Assembly: GCF_000746085.1 (NCBI RefSeq)
Contig: NZ_JQKO01000005.1
Span: 124,001-188,000, forward strand
Reading direction: 5' to 3'
Source of the DNA: Methylocapsa aurea
Lineage (GTDB): Bacteria; Pseudomonadota; Alphaproteobacteria; Rhizobiales; Beijerinckiaceae
Length of the DNA stretch: 64,000 bases
A program made the translations under genes and the position numbers. Below the pieces are notes generated by a model. That model did no database searches. It was given only the letters and a program-made list of their open reading frames with translations, and was not told the DNA's origin. The first letter of the stretch is position 1, and each line of letters begins with the position of its first letter. Positions 1 through 10,481 of the stretch are shown piece after piece.

Positions 1-1
1 A

Positions 2-1471
2 AGCCGGTGCTTCGATGAAATGACCGTGGCGGACGGCGCGATCCGCGCGGTCTATGGCAAGATCGCCCGCTGGCTCGCGGCGACTCCGGCCGAAACGCTG
101 GCCTCCCGCCGGTCGCAAGCCGAACTCCTGTTTCGCCGCATCGGCATTACTTTCGCGGTCTATGGCGAGAAAGACGCGGGCGAGCGCCTGATCCCCTTCG
201 ACATCATTCCGCGCGTGATGCTGCGTTCGGAATGGTCCCGAATCGAGGCCGGCCTCGTGCAACGGGTCAAGGCGCTCAACCTGTTCCTCGCCGATATTTA
301 CGGCGGCCAGGACATCATCAGAAGCGGGAAAATCCCGGCGGACCTTATTTTGCGCAATCCGCAATTCCGGCCGCAAATGGCGGGACGGCGAATCCCGCAT
401 GATATTTACGTCCATATCGCCGGGATCGATATCGTCCGCACTGGCGAAGACGATTTCTACGTGCTGGAAGACAATGTCCGCACGCCCTCCGGCGTCTCCT
501 ATATGCTGGAAAATCGCGAGGTCATGATGCGCCTCGTTCCGGATCTTTTCGCGGAGCATCGCGTCGCCCCGGTCGAGAATTATCCGGACGCGCTGCTCGC
601 CTCCTTGCGCTCGGTCGCCCCAATCGCCGCCGCCGAGGAGCCGACGATCGCGCTGCTGACGCCCGGCCGGTTCAACTCCGCCTATTACGAACATTCCTTC
701 CTCGCCGATAAGCTTGGCGTTGAACTGGTCGAAGGCCGCGATCTCCTCGTCAACGACGACAGGGTCTATATGCGCACGACGCAGGGGGCCAAGCAGGTCG
801 ACGTGCTCTACCGCCGCATCGACGACGACTTCCTCGATCCGGAGACGTTCCGGCCAGATTCGATCCTCGGCGTCCCCGGCCTGATGCGCGCCTATCTTGC
901 CGGCAATGTCACTCTCGCCAACGCCGTCGGGGCGGGAGTCGCCGACGACAAGGCAATTTACACCTACATGCCCGAGATCATTGAATTCTACCTCGGCGAA
1001 AAGGCGATTTTGAAAAATGTCCCGACCTGGCGCTGCCGGGAGCCGGCGTCGCTCCGCTATGCGCTCGACAATCTCGCTGAGCTCGTCGTCAAGGAGGTCA
1101 ATGGCTCCGGCGGCTATGGGATGCTCGTCGGGCCGCATGCCACAAAAGCGGAACGCGAGGTTTTCGCGGCCAAGCTTGCCCATGATCCGGATAATTTCAT
1201 CGCCCAGCCAACGCTCGCCCTATCCACCGCGCCGACTTTCTTCGACGCCGGCATCGCGCCCCGCCACGTCGATTTGCGGCCCTTCGTTCTCACCGGCGCG
1301 AATGGCGTGCGCGTCGTGCCCGGCGGTTTGACGCGAGTCGCCTTGATCGAGAATTCGCTCGTCGTCAATTCCAGCCAAGGCGGCGGCACCAAGGATACCT
1401 GGATCGTCGACGATGCGATTTTCGACGAAGCGGCTCCCTGGCAAAGCCAGCTCCAAAACCAGGCCGGATGA
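2..1471 (+). CDS. Circularly permuted ATP-grasp protein (5' partial)
   Basis: This belongs to the circularly permuted type-2 ATP-grasp family (DUF404/DUF407), predicted peptide-ligase-like enzymes that pair with alpha-E proteins. An ATG lies at position 20, but the frame stays open to the window edge and reads FDEMTVADGAIR. The family normally has FDEM.. ADG.. R near its N-terminus, so the true start is probably upstream and 489 residues are visible. Supporting signatures are YVLEDNVRTPSGVSYMLENR (about residues 147-166 from the ATG), VKEVNGSGGYGM and RHVDLRPFVLTG. The alpha-E gene follows 134 bases downstream, the usual companion. The substrate is unknown; no transglutaminase or protease partner, common in such clusters, is inside the window. 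Confidence 0.88.
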   Translation, partial: SRCFDEMTVADGAIRAVYGKIARWLAATPAETLASRRSQAELLFRRIGITFAVYGEKDAGERLIPFDIIPRVMLRSEWSRIEAGLVQRVKALNLFLADIYGGQDIIRSGKIPADLILRNPQFRPQMAGRRIPHDIYVHIAGIDIVRTGEDDFYVLEDNVRTPSGVSYMLENREVMMRLVPDLFAEHRVAPVENYPDALLASLRSVAPIAAAEEPTIALLTPGRFNSAYYEHSFLADKLGVELVEGRDLLVNDDRVYMRTTQGAKQVDVLYRRIDDDFLDPETFRPDSILGVPGLMRAYLAGNVTLANAVGAGVADDKAIYTYMPEIIEFYLGEKAILKNVPTWRCREPASLRYALDNLAELVVKEVNGSGGYGMLVGPHATKAEREVFAAKLAHDPDNFIAQPTLALSTAPTFFDAGIAPRHVDLRPFVLTGANGVRVVPGGLTRVALIENSLVVNSSQGGGTKDTWIVDDAIFDEAAPWQSQLQNQAG

Positions 1472-1605
1472 TTTGCCGAAGCCAAGGGCGCTTGGCGCGC
1501 TTTCGTGACAGCGGAACAGAAACATGCGCGAAGTTCCCGCTTTATGTCTTAGTCTGGCCCGGAAGCGGGTTCCGCTTCGCTTGAAAATGAACTAGAAGCA
1601 AAGCG

Positions 1606-2565
1606 ATGCTTTCCCGTACAGCCGACCATTTATTCTGGCTTGCGCGCTACGTGGAGCGCGCCGATTTCCTTGCCCGCATTGTAGAGGCGACGCAAAGGCT
1701 CGCCGCATTGCCGATGAGCTATTCGGGAACCGGCACCGAATGGGAAAGCGCTCTTGAATCCTCTGGCGCCGCCGACGGGTTCCACGCGACCCGCGCCGCC
1801 GCCGAAGAGGCCAGCGTCGTCGAATATCTCACCTTCGCGCCCGATAACCCTTCATCGATCCGCAATTGCATCGAATTCGCCCGCGCCAATGCGCGCGCGG
1901 TGCGCACCGCCTTGACGGTCGAGATTTGGGAAGCGATCAACAGCGCCTGGATCGAACTCAAGCGGTATGAAAACAGCAATATCGCGCGCGGCCGCTATGA
2001 CCGCGAGGAACTGTCGCGCTTCCTCGAATTGGTGAAGAAGACCTCTCTCGATTATGACGGCTCGACCGATCGGACCATGTTGCGCAACGACGCCTATTGG
2101 TTCTCGCGCCTCGGCCTCTATATCGAGCGGGCGGACAACACCGCGCGCATTCTCGACGTGAAATACCATGTGCTTTTGCCCATGGACGAAGCGGTCGGAG
2201 GATCGCTCGACTATTTCCAATGGACAGCGATTTTGCGCGCCGTCTCCGCGCTCACCGCCTATCATTGGGTATATCGCGAAAACATCAAGCCATGGCTGAT
2301 CGCCGACCTCCTGATCCTCAAGATGGAAATGCCGCGATCCCTGATCGCCTGCTACGACAATATCGTCCGTTTCCTCGATGCGATCGCCAAGGCCTATGGC
2401 CGCCCGGGGGCGTCACAACAGCAGGCCCACGAGGTCATGACCAAGCTCGAAAGCGCGACGACGAAGGAAATTTTCCGGATTGGGCTGCACGAATTCATCA
2501 CCGACTTCGTCGAAGACAATGATCGTTTGGGCCGGACCATCACCGAGCAATATTTGCTGTATTAA
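1606..2565 (+). CDS. Alpha-E domain protein (DUF403)
   Basis: A 319-residue, all-helical protein of the alpha-E family. It opens with the typical MLSRTADHLFWLARYVERAD and has a second family block, NDAYWFSRLGLYIERADNTA, near residues 160-180. Alpha-E proteins accompany circularly permuted ATP-grasp ligases in predicted peptide-synthesis or modification operons, as the preceding gene does here. No catalytic residues are assigned for the family and its role is unproven. Length and both conserved blocks look complete. The gene ends ten bases before a short hairpin, so it is probably the last gene of its transcript. Confidence 0.88.
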   Translation: MLSRTADHLFWLARYVERADFLARIVEATQRLAALPMSYSGTGTEWESALESSGAADGFHATRAAAEEASVVEYLTFAPDNPSSIRNCIEFARANARAVRTALTVEIWEAINSAWIELKRYENSNIARGRYDREELSRFLELVKKTSLDYDGSTDRTMLRNDAYWFSRLGLYIERADNTARILDVKYHVLLPMDEAVGGSLDYFQWTAILRAVSALTAYHWVYRENIKPWLIADLLILKMEMPRSLIACYDNIVRFLDAIAKAYGRPGASQQQAHEVMTKLESATTKEIFRIGLHEFITDFVEDNDRLGRTITEQYLLY

Positions 2566-2574
2566 ATCATGCGC

Positions 2575-2595
2575 CCAAAATTCGCGGAATTTTGG
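2575..2595. terminator. Hairpin after the alpha-E gene, possible terminator
   Basis: CCAAAATTC and GAATTTTGG form a perfect 9-bp stem around a 3-base loop (GCG) just behind the alpha-E stop codon. No clear T-run follows, so termination is inferred only from position and symmetry. Confidence 0.4.
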
Positions 2596-2765
2596 ATGAG
2601 ATCATGACTTGAAAAGACCAAAAAGCCCGATCGATTGACGCTGCGCCTCTTGCGCTTTGTTGTGGCTTCGTCGGAGCGGACGCCCGCCGAGGTCTCGAGG
2701 GCGATCCTCGCCGCCCCAGCTTTCGAGCCCCGTTTGCCCGCCGCGGCCCGGCTCGGGCTTGCCCC

Positions 2766-2794
2766 TTGCGCAGGGCGCCCGAATTCCCTATATT
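2766..2794 (+). promoter_or_regulatory. Candidate promoter for the rimP-nusA-infB operon
   Basis: TTGCGC at 2766-2771 and TATATT at 2789-2794 are separated by exactly 17 bases, a good housekeeping-sigma arrangement. Transcription would begin near 2801, leaving a leader of roughly 100 bases before rimP. No start-site data support this; it rests on spacing and position. Confidence 0.4.
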
Positions 2795-2820
2795 GCAGTT
2801 TCATCCTTCTCATAACGTTT

Positions 2821-2877
2821 GTCTCAGTGAGACCATCGCTATATGGAGAGTGGGCCCTGCCGGACCCGCTCTTTTTT
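2821..2877 (+). terminator. Attenuator-like hairpins in the rimP leader
   Basis: The leader holds a 6-bp palindrome (GTCTCA-G-TGAGAC, 2821-2833). It is followed by a classical intrinsic terminator shape: GAGTGGG (2848-2854) pairs with CCCGCTC (2865-2871) and is followed by six T residues (2872-2877). It lies after the candidate promoter and before every plausible rimP start, so it could attenuate the nusA-infB operon. It could instead terminate a short upstream RNA. Confidence 0.55.
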
Positions 2878-2899
2878 ATTGCCTTCGAAGCATGGTTTC

Positions 2900-3826
2900 A
2901 TGCGTCTTGAAGGCAAGAGCGAACCGGCCGAGGCCGGGAGGGATGGAAATCGATTAGATTGGGATCGGCCAAGTTTGGATAAAGACAGCAAGGTCTTGGA
3001 GCAGGAAACGCAAAATCTCGTCGATGAACCTCGTTTCGTCGAAGAGACTGGCGTGGCCGCCCGGGTCGCGCATATCGCCCAACCGGTTCTTGCCGGACTC
3101 GGCTATCGGCTGGTGCGGGTGAAACTTTCGGCGCAGGCGGGGATGACCGTGCAGATCATGGCCGAGCGGCCGGACGGGTCGATGAATGTCAATGATTGCG
3201 AGGCCGTGAGCGCAGCTCTTTCCCCGGTCCTCGACGTCGAGGACCCTGTGAAACAGGCCTATCGGCTTGAGATTTCCTCGCCCGGGATCGACCGCCCCCT
3301 GGTGCGCCGTTCTGATTTTCGCCGCGCTGTGGGGCAGGAGGCGCGCATCGAATTGAGCCACGGCGTCGATGGACGCAAGCGCTTCCGCGGCTTCATCGGC
3401 TTACTTGAAGGCGAGGGCGCCGCCGCGATCGTGAGGTTCGAGCGCAACGACGCCAAGCCCGGCGAAACCGCGGATGTCGCGCTGCCCTTGCGCGACATCG
3501 CCGAGGCAAAGCTCGTCTTGACCGAAGCCCTCATCCGGCAATCGCTGCGCGCGGCGAAGGCCGCGCTCGACGAGGATCGCGGGCTGGAAAGCCAAGAAGA
3601 CGAAGGCGATCTCGGCGGCCTTTCCGGCGGCTCCGGCGAGGCCGAACCGCCGCCGCGCGGCCCCGGCCGGTTCAAAGCGCGGAACATGGCCAAGGCCAAA
3701 CCCGTTTTGCCGGCGGGAGTGAAGACCGAATTCAAGCAGTCGAAATTGAAGAAAACGCCGGACGGCAAGCCGGGACGGCCGCAGGGGCCCGCATCGCGCG
3801 GTCCGCTTCGCCCGTCGCCGAAATAG
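2900..3826 (+). CDS. rimP: Ribosome maturation factor RimP
   Basis: RimP helps assemble the 30S subunit in the cytoplasm. The core begins around [20 protein letters not shown] and has the family blocks [32 protein letters not shown] and [15 protein letters not shown] lysine/proline-rich tail follows, as in many alphaproteobacterial members. The start is uncertain. The ATG at 2900 (308 residues) lies just beyond the leader hairpin with GAAG nine bases upstream. A TTG at 2975 (283 residues) would give an N-terminus closer to the usual length. nusA follows ten bases downstream, the conserved operon order. Confidence 0.88.
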   Translation: MRLEGKSEPAEAGRDGNRLDWDRPSLDKDSKVLEQETQNLVDEPRFVEETGVAARVAHIAQPVLAGLGYRLVRVKLSAQAGMTVQIMAERPDGSMNVNDCEAVSAALSPVLDVEDPVKQAYRLEISSPGIDRPLVRRSDFRRAVGQEARIELSHGVDGRKRFRGFIGLLEGEGAAAIVRFERNDAKPGETADVALPLRDIAEAKLVLTEALIRQSLRAAKAALDEDRGLESQEDEGDLGGLSGGSGEAEPPPRGPGRFKARNMAKAKPVLPAGVKTEFKQSKLKKTPDGKPGRPQGPASRGPLRPSPK

Positions 3827-3836
3827 GAGAGACAGA

Positions 3837-5438
3837 ATGGCAGTCAGCGCCAACAGGCTCGAACTTTTGCAGATTGCCGATGCGGTCGCGCGGGAGAAGT
3901 CGATCGACCGGCAGATCGTCCTCACCTCGATGGAGGACGCCATCCAGAAAGCGGCGCGCTCCCGCTACGGTCAGGAAACCGAAGTCCGCGCCGAGATCAA
4001 TCCGAAAACCGGCGAAATCCGGTTTTCACGGCTGCTTCTCGTTGTCGACGAGATCGACAATGACGCCATCCAGATCACCGTCGCCGAGGCGCGCAAAAAA
4101 AACCCGGCGGCCCAGGTCGGCGACTGGATCGCCGAAACCTTGCCGCCGTTCGATTTCGGCCGGATCGCCGCGCAGTCGGCGAAGCAGGTCATCGTTCAAA
4201 AAGTCCGCGAAGCCGAGCGCGACCGGCAATATCAAGAATATAAGGACAGGATCGGCGACATCGTCAACGGCGTCGTCAAGCGCGTCGAATATGGCAATGT
4301 GATCATCGATCTTGGCCGCGGCGAGGCGACCATCCGCCGCGACGAGATGATCCCGCGCGAGGTTTTCCGCCCCGGCGACCGCGCCCGGGCCTATGTCTAC
4401 GACGTCCGCCGCGAGCAACGCGGACCGCAGATTTTCCTCTCGCGCACGCATCCGCAGTTCATGGCCAAGCTGTTCCGCCAGGAAGTGCCGGAAATCTACG
4501 ACAATGTCATCGAGGTGAAGTCGGTCGCGCGCGATCCCGGCTCGCGGGCCAAGATCGCGGTGGTTTCGCGCGATGCGTCGATCGATCCGGTCGGCGCCTG
4601 CGTCGGCATGCGCGGCTCGCGGGTGCAGGCGGTCGTCAATGAATTGCAGGGCGAAAAGATCGACATCATCCCCTGGTCGCCGGACGCCGCGACTTTCATC
4701 GTCAACGCCCTGCAGCCGGCCGAGGTCGTCAAGGTCGTGCTCGACGAGGATTCCGCGCGGATCGAAGTCGTCGTCCCCGACGATCAATTGTCTTTGGCGA
4801 TCGGGCGGCGCGGCCAGAACGTGCGGCTCGCCTCGCAGCTCACTGGCTGGGACATCGATATCCTGACCGAGGCCGAGGAATCGGAGCGCCGCCAAAAGGA
4901 ATTCGTCGAACGCACGAATATCTTCATGAAAGCGCTCGACGTCGATGAAGTCGTCGGCCAATTGCTCGCCTCCGAAGGATTCCGGTCGGTCGAGGAACTG
5001 GCGTTCGTAGAGACGGGCGAACTTGCGACGATTGAAGGGTTCGACGAGGACACGGCCGCCGAAATCCAGGCCCGCGCGCATGATTACCTCGCCAAACTCG
5101 AAGCCGAGCAGGACGCCCGGCGCATTGAACTTGGCGTTTCCGACGAACTCCGGGAAGTCGCCGGCGTAACGACGGCGATGCTTGTCAAATTCGGCGAAAA
5201 CGACGTCAAGAGCGTCGAGGATCTCGCCGGCTGCGCCACCGACGATCTCATCGGCTGGAGCGAGCGCAAGGACGGCGAGACGATCAAGCACGCCGGCATT
5301 CTCGACGGATTCGAGATTTCGCGCGAGGAGGCGGAGACTCTCATCATGACTGCTCGCGTCAAGGCGGGCTGGATCGACGCCCTGCCGGAGCCGGAGCCGG
5401 CGGCGGAGGAAGCCTTCACCGACGAGACCGGGCAATAG
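3837..5438 (+). CDS. nusA: Transcription termination/antitermination factor NusA
   Basis: NusA binds RNA polymerase and nascent RNA and modulates pausing, termination and antitermination. The 533 residues show the N-terminal polymerase-binding domain (about 1-125), an S1 domain around GDIVNGVVKRVEYGNVIIDL (about 140-200), and KH domains including GMRGSRVQAVVNELQGEKID and AIGRRGQNVRLASQL (about 255-345). Two C-terminal helix-hairpin-helix acidic repeats follow, typical of proteobacterial NusA. GGAGA lies just before the ATG. It sits between rimP and ylxR as expected. Confidence 0.96.
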   Translation: MAVSANRLELLQIADAVAREKSIDRQIVLTSMEDAIQKAARSRYGQETEVRAEINPKTGEIRFSRLLLVVDEIDNDAIQITVAEARKKNPAAQVGDWIAETLPPFDFGRIAAQSAKQVIVQKVREAERDRQYQEYKDRIGDIVNGVVKRVEYGNVIIDLGRGEATIRRDEMIPREVFRPGDRARAYVYDVRREQRGPQIFLSRTHPQFMAKLFRQEVPEIYDNVIEVKSVARDPGSRAKIAVVSRDASIDPVGACVGMRGSRVQAVVNELQGEKIDIIPWSPDAATFIVNALQPAEVVKVVLDEDSARIEVVVPDDQLSLAIGRRGQNVRLASQLTGWDIDILTEAEESERRQKEFVERTNIFMKALDVDEVVGQLLASEGFRSVEELAFVETGELATIEGFDEDTAAEIQARAHDYLAKLEAEQDARRIELGVSDELREVAGVTTAMLVKFGENDVKSVEDLAGCATDDLIGWSERKDGETIKHAGILDGFEISREEAETLIMTARVKAGWIDALPEPEPAAEEAFTDETGQ

Positions 5439-5447
5439 GAGGACTCC

Positions 5448-6116
5448 ATGCTGGCGAAGGCCGAGCGCGGCGATGCGGAAGCTGGCCCCGAGCGAACCTG
5501 CATCGTCACGCGGACGAAAGGCGCGCCCGAGGACATGATTCGTTTTGTCGTCGGGCCGGGCGCCGTCGTGGTTCCGGACATCCGGCGCAAGTTGCCGGGG
5601 CGCGGGGTTTGGGTGACGGCCAGCGCGGATCGGGTCAACGAGGCGGTGAAGCGGCAGGCTTTCGCGCGGGGGTTCAAGACCAAGGTCACCGCCTCGGCGG
5701 CCCTCGCAGCCGAGACCGAGGCCCTTTTGGCGCAAGATTGCTTGCAGGCCCTTTCGATCGCCAATAAGGCCGGACAAGTCGTCACCGGGTTCGGTAAAGT
5801 CGAGGAAACGATCGCCGCGGGGGCGGTCGCCGGCCTTGTTCATGCGTCTGGATGCGGCGCCGACGGCGTCCGCAAGCTCGGACAAAGCTTGCGGCGCCGT
5901 TTCGGGAGCGAGTCCGCCAGGCCAAGAATCGAACTCTTCGAATCCGGCCAATTGGATTTGGCATTGGGGCGGGCAAATGTGATACATGCTGCTCTGATCG
6001 CCGGCCCAGCGAGCGAAGCGTTCCTTGGGCGATGCCGCAGATTGGCGCTCTACCGGTCAGCGCCGCCCGTGGCGGGAGCGTCGAATCCGTCCGATTTGGA
6101 ACAGGACGGAAATTGA
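5448..6116 (+). CDS. YlxR (DUF448)/L7Ae-like RNA-binding fusion protein
   Basis: A 222-residue RNA-binding protein common in alphaproteobacterial nusA operons. The first ~90 residues are YlxR-like (RTCIVTRTKGAPEDMIRFVV, then RRKLPGRGVWV). The second half resembles the L7Ae/L30e fold (LSIANKAGQVVTGFGKVEE, then AGLVHASGCGADGVRKL). It may act in ribosome or RNA processing, but no reaction is established. It starts nine bases after nusA, with GGAGG at the junction. The usual next gene, infB, follows only after a large hairpin. Confidence 0.9.
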   Translation: MLAKAERGDAEAGPERTCIVTRTKGAPEDMIRFVVGPGAVVVPDIRRKLPGRGVWVTASADRVNEAVKRQAFARGFKTKVTASAALAAETEALLAQDCLQALSIANKAGQVVTGFGKVEETIAAGAVAGLVHASGCGADGVRKLGQSLRRRFGSESARPRIELFESGQLDLALGRANVIHAALIAGPASEAFLGRCRRLALYRSAPPVAGASNPSDLEQDGN

Positions 6117-6118
6117 GG

Positions 6119-6162
6119 CTGGAGCTTTTTCGTGTTTTCGTGGAAACACGAAAAAGCTCCAG
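6119..6162. terminator. Strong 19-bp hairpin between ylxR and infB
   Basis: Two perfect 19-base arms (6119-6137 and 6144-6162) surround a 6-base loop directly behind the ylxR stop. The top of the stem is AT-rich and both arms contain a run of five T or A residues. No extended T-run follows, so it may be an RNase processing or stabilising structure in the nusA-infB transcript rather than a full terminator. Confidence 0.6.
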
Positions 6163-6175
6163 GAATTTTAGATAG

Positions 6176-6222
6176 GCGCATTTTCGGTCGCGAACCGGCG
6201 GCGGCTTCGCCTGAAAAAGCGC
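6176..6222 (+). repeat. Dispersed intergenic repeat, GCATTTTC..GCGAACCGG type
   Basis: One copy of a short imperfect palindrome that recurs at 13837-13879 (inverted), 20630-20678, 46038-46085 and 48196-48243. The shared core is GCATTTTC, then CGCGAACCGG, then CTTCGC(T/C)(C/T)GAAAA. It sits between the ylxR hairpin and the infB start. Confidence 0.6.
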
Positions 6223-6293
6223 ATTCGGGCCGGACCTCCGCGTTCCGGCGTGACGAAATTTGAATGGGCGCGAGCCCTGGGAACGCAAGACTG

Positions 6294-8951
<2,658 letters not shown>

Positions 8952-9086
8952 GGCGGGCGCTGCGGCCCCGGCGTTTCACGACACAACGCGAGAGAAAGAA
9001 GCAATCCGCGCTATCGAGCGGTCGATTGCTATTTAGGGTGACATAAAACCCAAGATATCAGCGCCGCGAAGGCGCCGGAGTTCTTC

Positions 9087-9497
9087 ATGTCTAGAGTCCA
9101 TCAACAGGGCGGCCAGCCGTCGCAACGGATGCTGCGCGTCGGCGAACTTGTCCGCCACGCGATGTCCGAGCTCTTAACCCGCTCGACGATCAACGATCCT
9201 GTCCTCGACGGCCAGGTCGTCACGGTTCCCGACGTCCGCATGAGCCCCGATCTCAAGCTCGCGACGGTCTATGTCATGCCGCTCGGCGGCAAGAATGTCA
9301 GCGACGTCCTGGCTGCGCTCGACCGGCACAAGAAAGTTCTGCGCGGCGAGATCGCCCGCCGGGTCAATCTCAAATTCGCGCCCGACGTCCGCTTCAAGCC
9401 CGATCCCAGCTTCGAATATGGCGCGAAGATCGACGCCCTGCTCGATTCGCCCGCTGTGAAGCGCGATCTGGACAAAGAGTCGGATCACGTGGAATGA
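9087..9497 (+). CDS. rbfA: Ribosome-binding factor A
   Basis: RbfA binds the 30S subunit and assists late 16S rRNA maturation and cold adaptation. The 136 residues match the family: a start with [18 protein letters not shown], a central [20 protein letters not shown], and a C-terminal [25 protein letters not shown] lies six bases before the ATG. The stop overlaps the truB start by four bases (ATGA), indicating translational coupling in the infB-rbfA-truB segment. Confidence 0.95.
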   Translation: MSRVHQQGGQPSQRMLRVGELVRHAMSELLTRSTINDPVLDGQVVTVPDVRMSPDLKLATVYVMPLGGKNVSDVLAALDRHKKVLRGEIARRVNLKFAPDVRFKPDPSFEYGAKIDALLDSPAVKRDLDKESDHVE

Positions 9498-10396
9498 ATG
9501 CGCCGGCGTCCAAACGAACCGAAGTCAATGGCTGGGTCGTGCTCGACAAGCCGGTCGGGATGACCTCGACCCATGCCGTCTCGCGGCTCAAGCGCATTTT
9601 CAACGCCAAGAAGGCCGGCCATGCGGGCACGCTCGACCCGCTCGCCTCGGGCATTTTGCCGATCGCTTTCGGCGAGGCGACCAAGACCGTGCCATTCGTC
9701 CAGGACGGCGAAAAGGCCTATCGCTTCACGGTGCGCTGGGGCGCCGAGACCGACACCGACGATTCCGACGGCAAGGTCACGGCGCAATCCGACATTCGCC
9801 CGGCGCAAGCGGCAATCCTTGATCAGCTGCCGCAGTTCATCGGGACCATCCAGCAAAAGCCGCCGGCCTTTTCCGCCATCAAAATCAACGGCGAGCGCGC
9901 CTATGACCTCGCCCGCGACGGCGAGACTCCCGATCTCGCCTTCCGTCCGGTGACGATCCACAGCCTCGATCTCGTGCATGCGGGCCCGGACGAAGCGATC
10001 TTCGAGGCGCGCTGCGGCAAGGGCACCTATGTCCGCGCGATCGCGCGCGACCTCGGCCGGCTGCTCGGCTGCTTCGGTCATGTCACGGCCTTGCGCCGGA
10101 CCCGCGTCGGGCCCTTCGTCGAGGCCGACGCCGTCGCCTTAGCCGATCTCGCGGAGGGTCCGATCGAGGCTCGAACCTTGCGCCGGGTCGAGGCCGGGCT
10201 CATGGAAATGCCGCGCGTCGTGGTCGATCGCGACGCCGCGGCAAAATTGCGGCGCGGCCAATCCGTGCTGTTGCGAGGCCAGGACGCGCCGCTGGACGGC
10301 TCCGCCTATGCCGCCTGCGGCGGCGTGGTGATCGCCGTCGGCGCGGTGGAAAAAGGCGAACTGGTCCCCGGCCGCGTCTTCAACCTGCCCTTTTAA
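9494..10396 (+). CDS. truB: tRNA pseudouridine-55 synthase TruB
   Basis: TruB converts uridine 55 of the tRNA T-loop to pseudouridine. The catalytic aspartate lies in the family motif [20 protein letters not shown] (about residues 41-60). Further conserved blocks are [21 protein letters not shown] and [15 protein letters not shown]. The 300-residue length is normal. It overlaps rbfA by four bases. The genes that often follow, rpsO and pnp, are absent here; a TPR glycosyltransferase comes next, so this synteny is broken. Confidence 0.95.
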   Translation: MNAPASKRTEVNGWVVLDKPVGMTSTHAVSRLKRIFNAKKAGHAGTLDPLASGILPIAFGEATKTVPFVQDGEKAYRFTVRWGAETDTDDSDGKVTAQSDIRPAQAAILDQLPQFIGTIQQKPPAFSAIKINGERAYDLARDGETPDLAFRPVTIHSLDLVHAGPDEAIFEARCGKGTYVRAIARDLGRLLGCFGHVTALRRTRVGPFVEADAVALADLAEGPIEARTLRRVEAGLMEMPRVVVDRDAAAKLRRGQSVLLRGQDAPLDGSAYAACGGVVIAVGAVEKGELVPGRVFNLPF

Positions 10397-10481
10397 TCCC
10401 GCGCCGGCTCGGCACGTTTGAGGCAAGCAAGACCTCGTATTCCTTGCGCTCTCCGATCAAATCTCGGCGCAGGAAACGGCG

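Noticed and set aside
2943-2957. ATG GAA ATC GAT TAG mini-frame with GGGAGGG before it, in the rimP leader region
   Set aside because: Four codons, only suggestive of an upstream open frame; it lies inside the preferred rimP frame and lacks conservation data.
4026-5987. 653-codon open frame antisense to nusA
   Set aside because: Mirror of a high-GC, codon-biased gene; its translation has no recognisable motif while nusA is certain. Similar antisense frames across thiC, uvrA, helicase and hpnN were dropped for the same reason.
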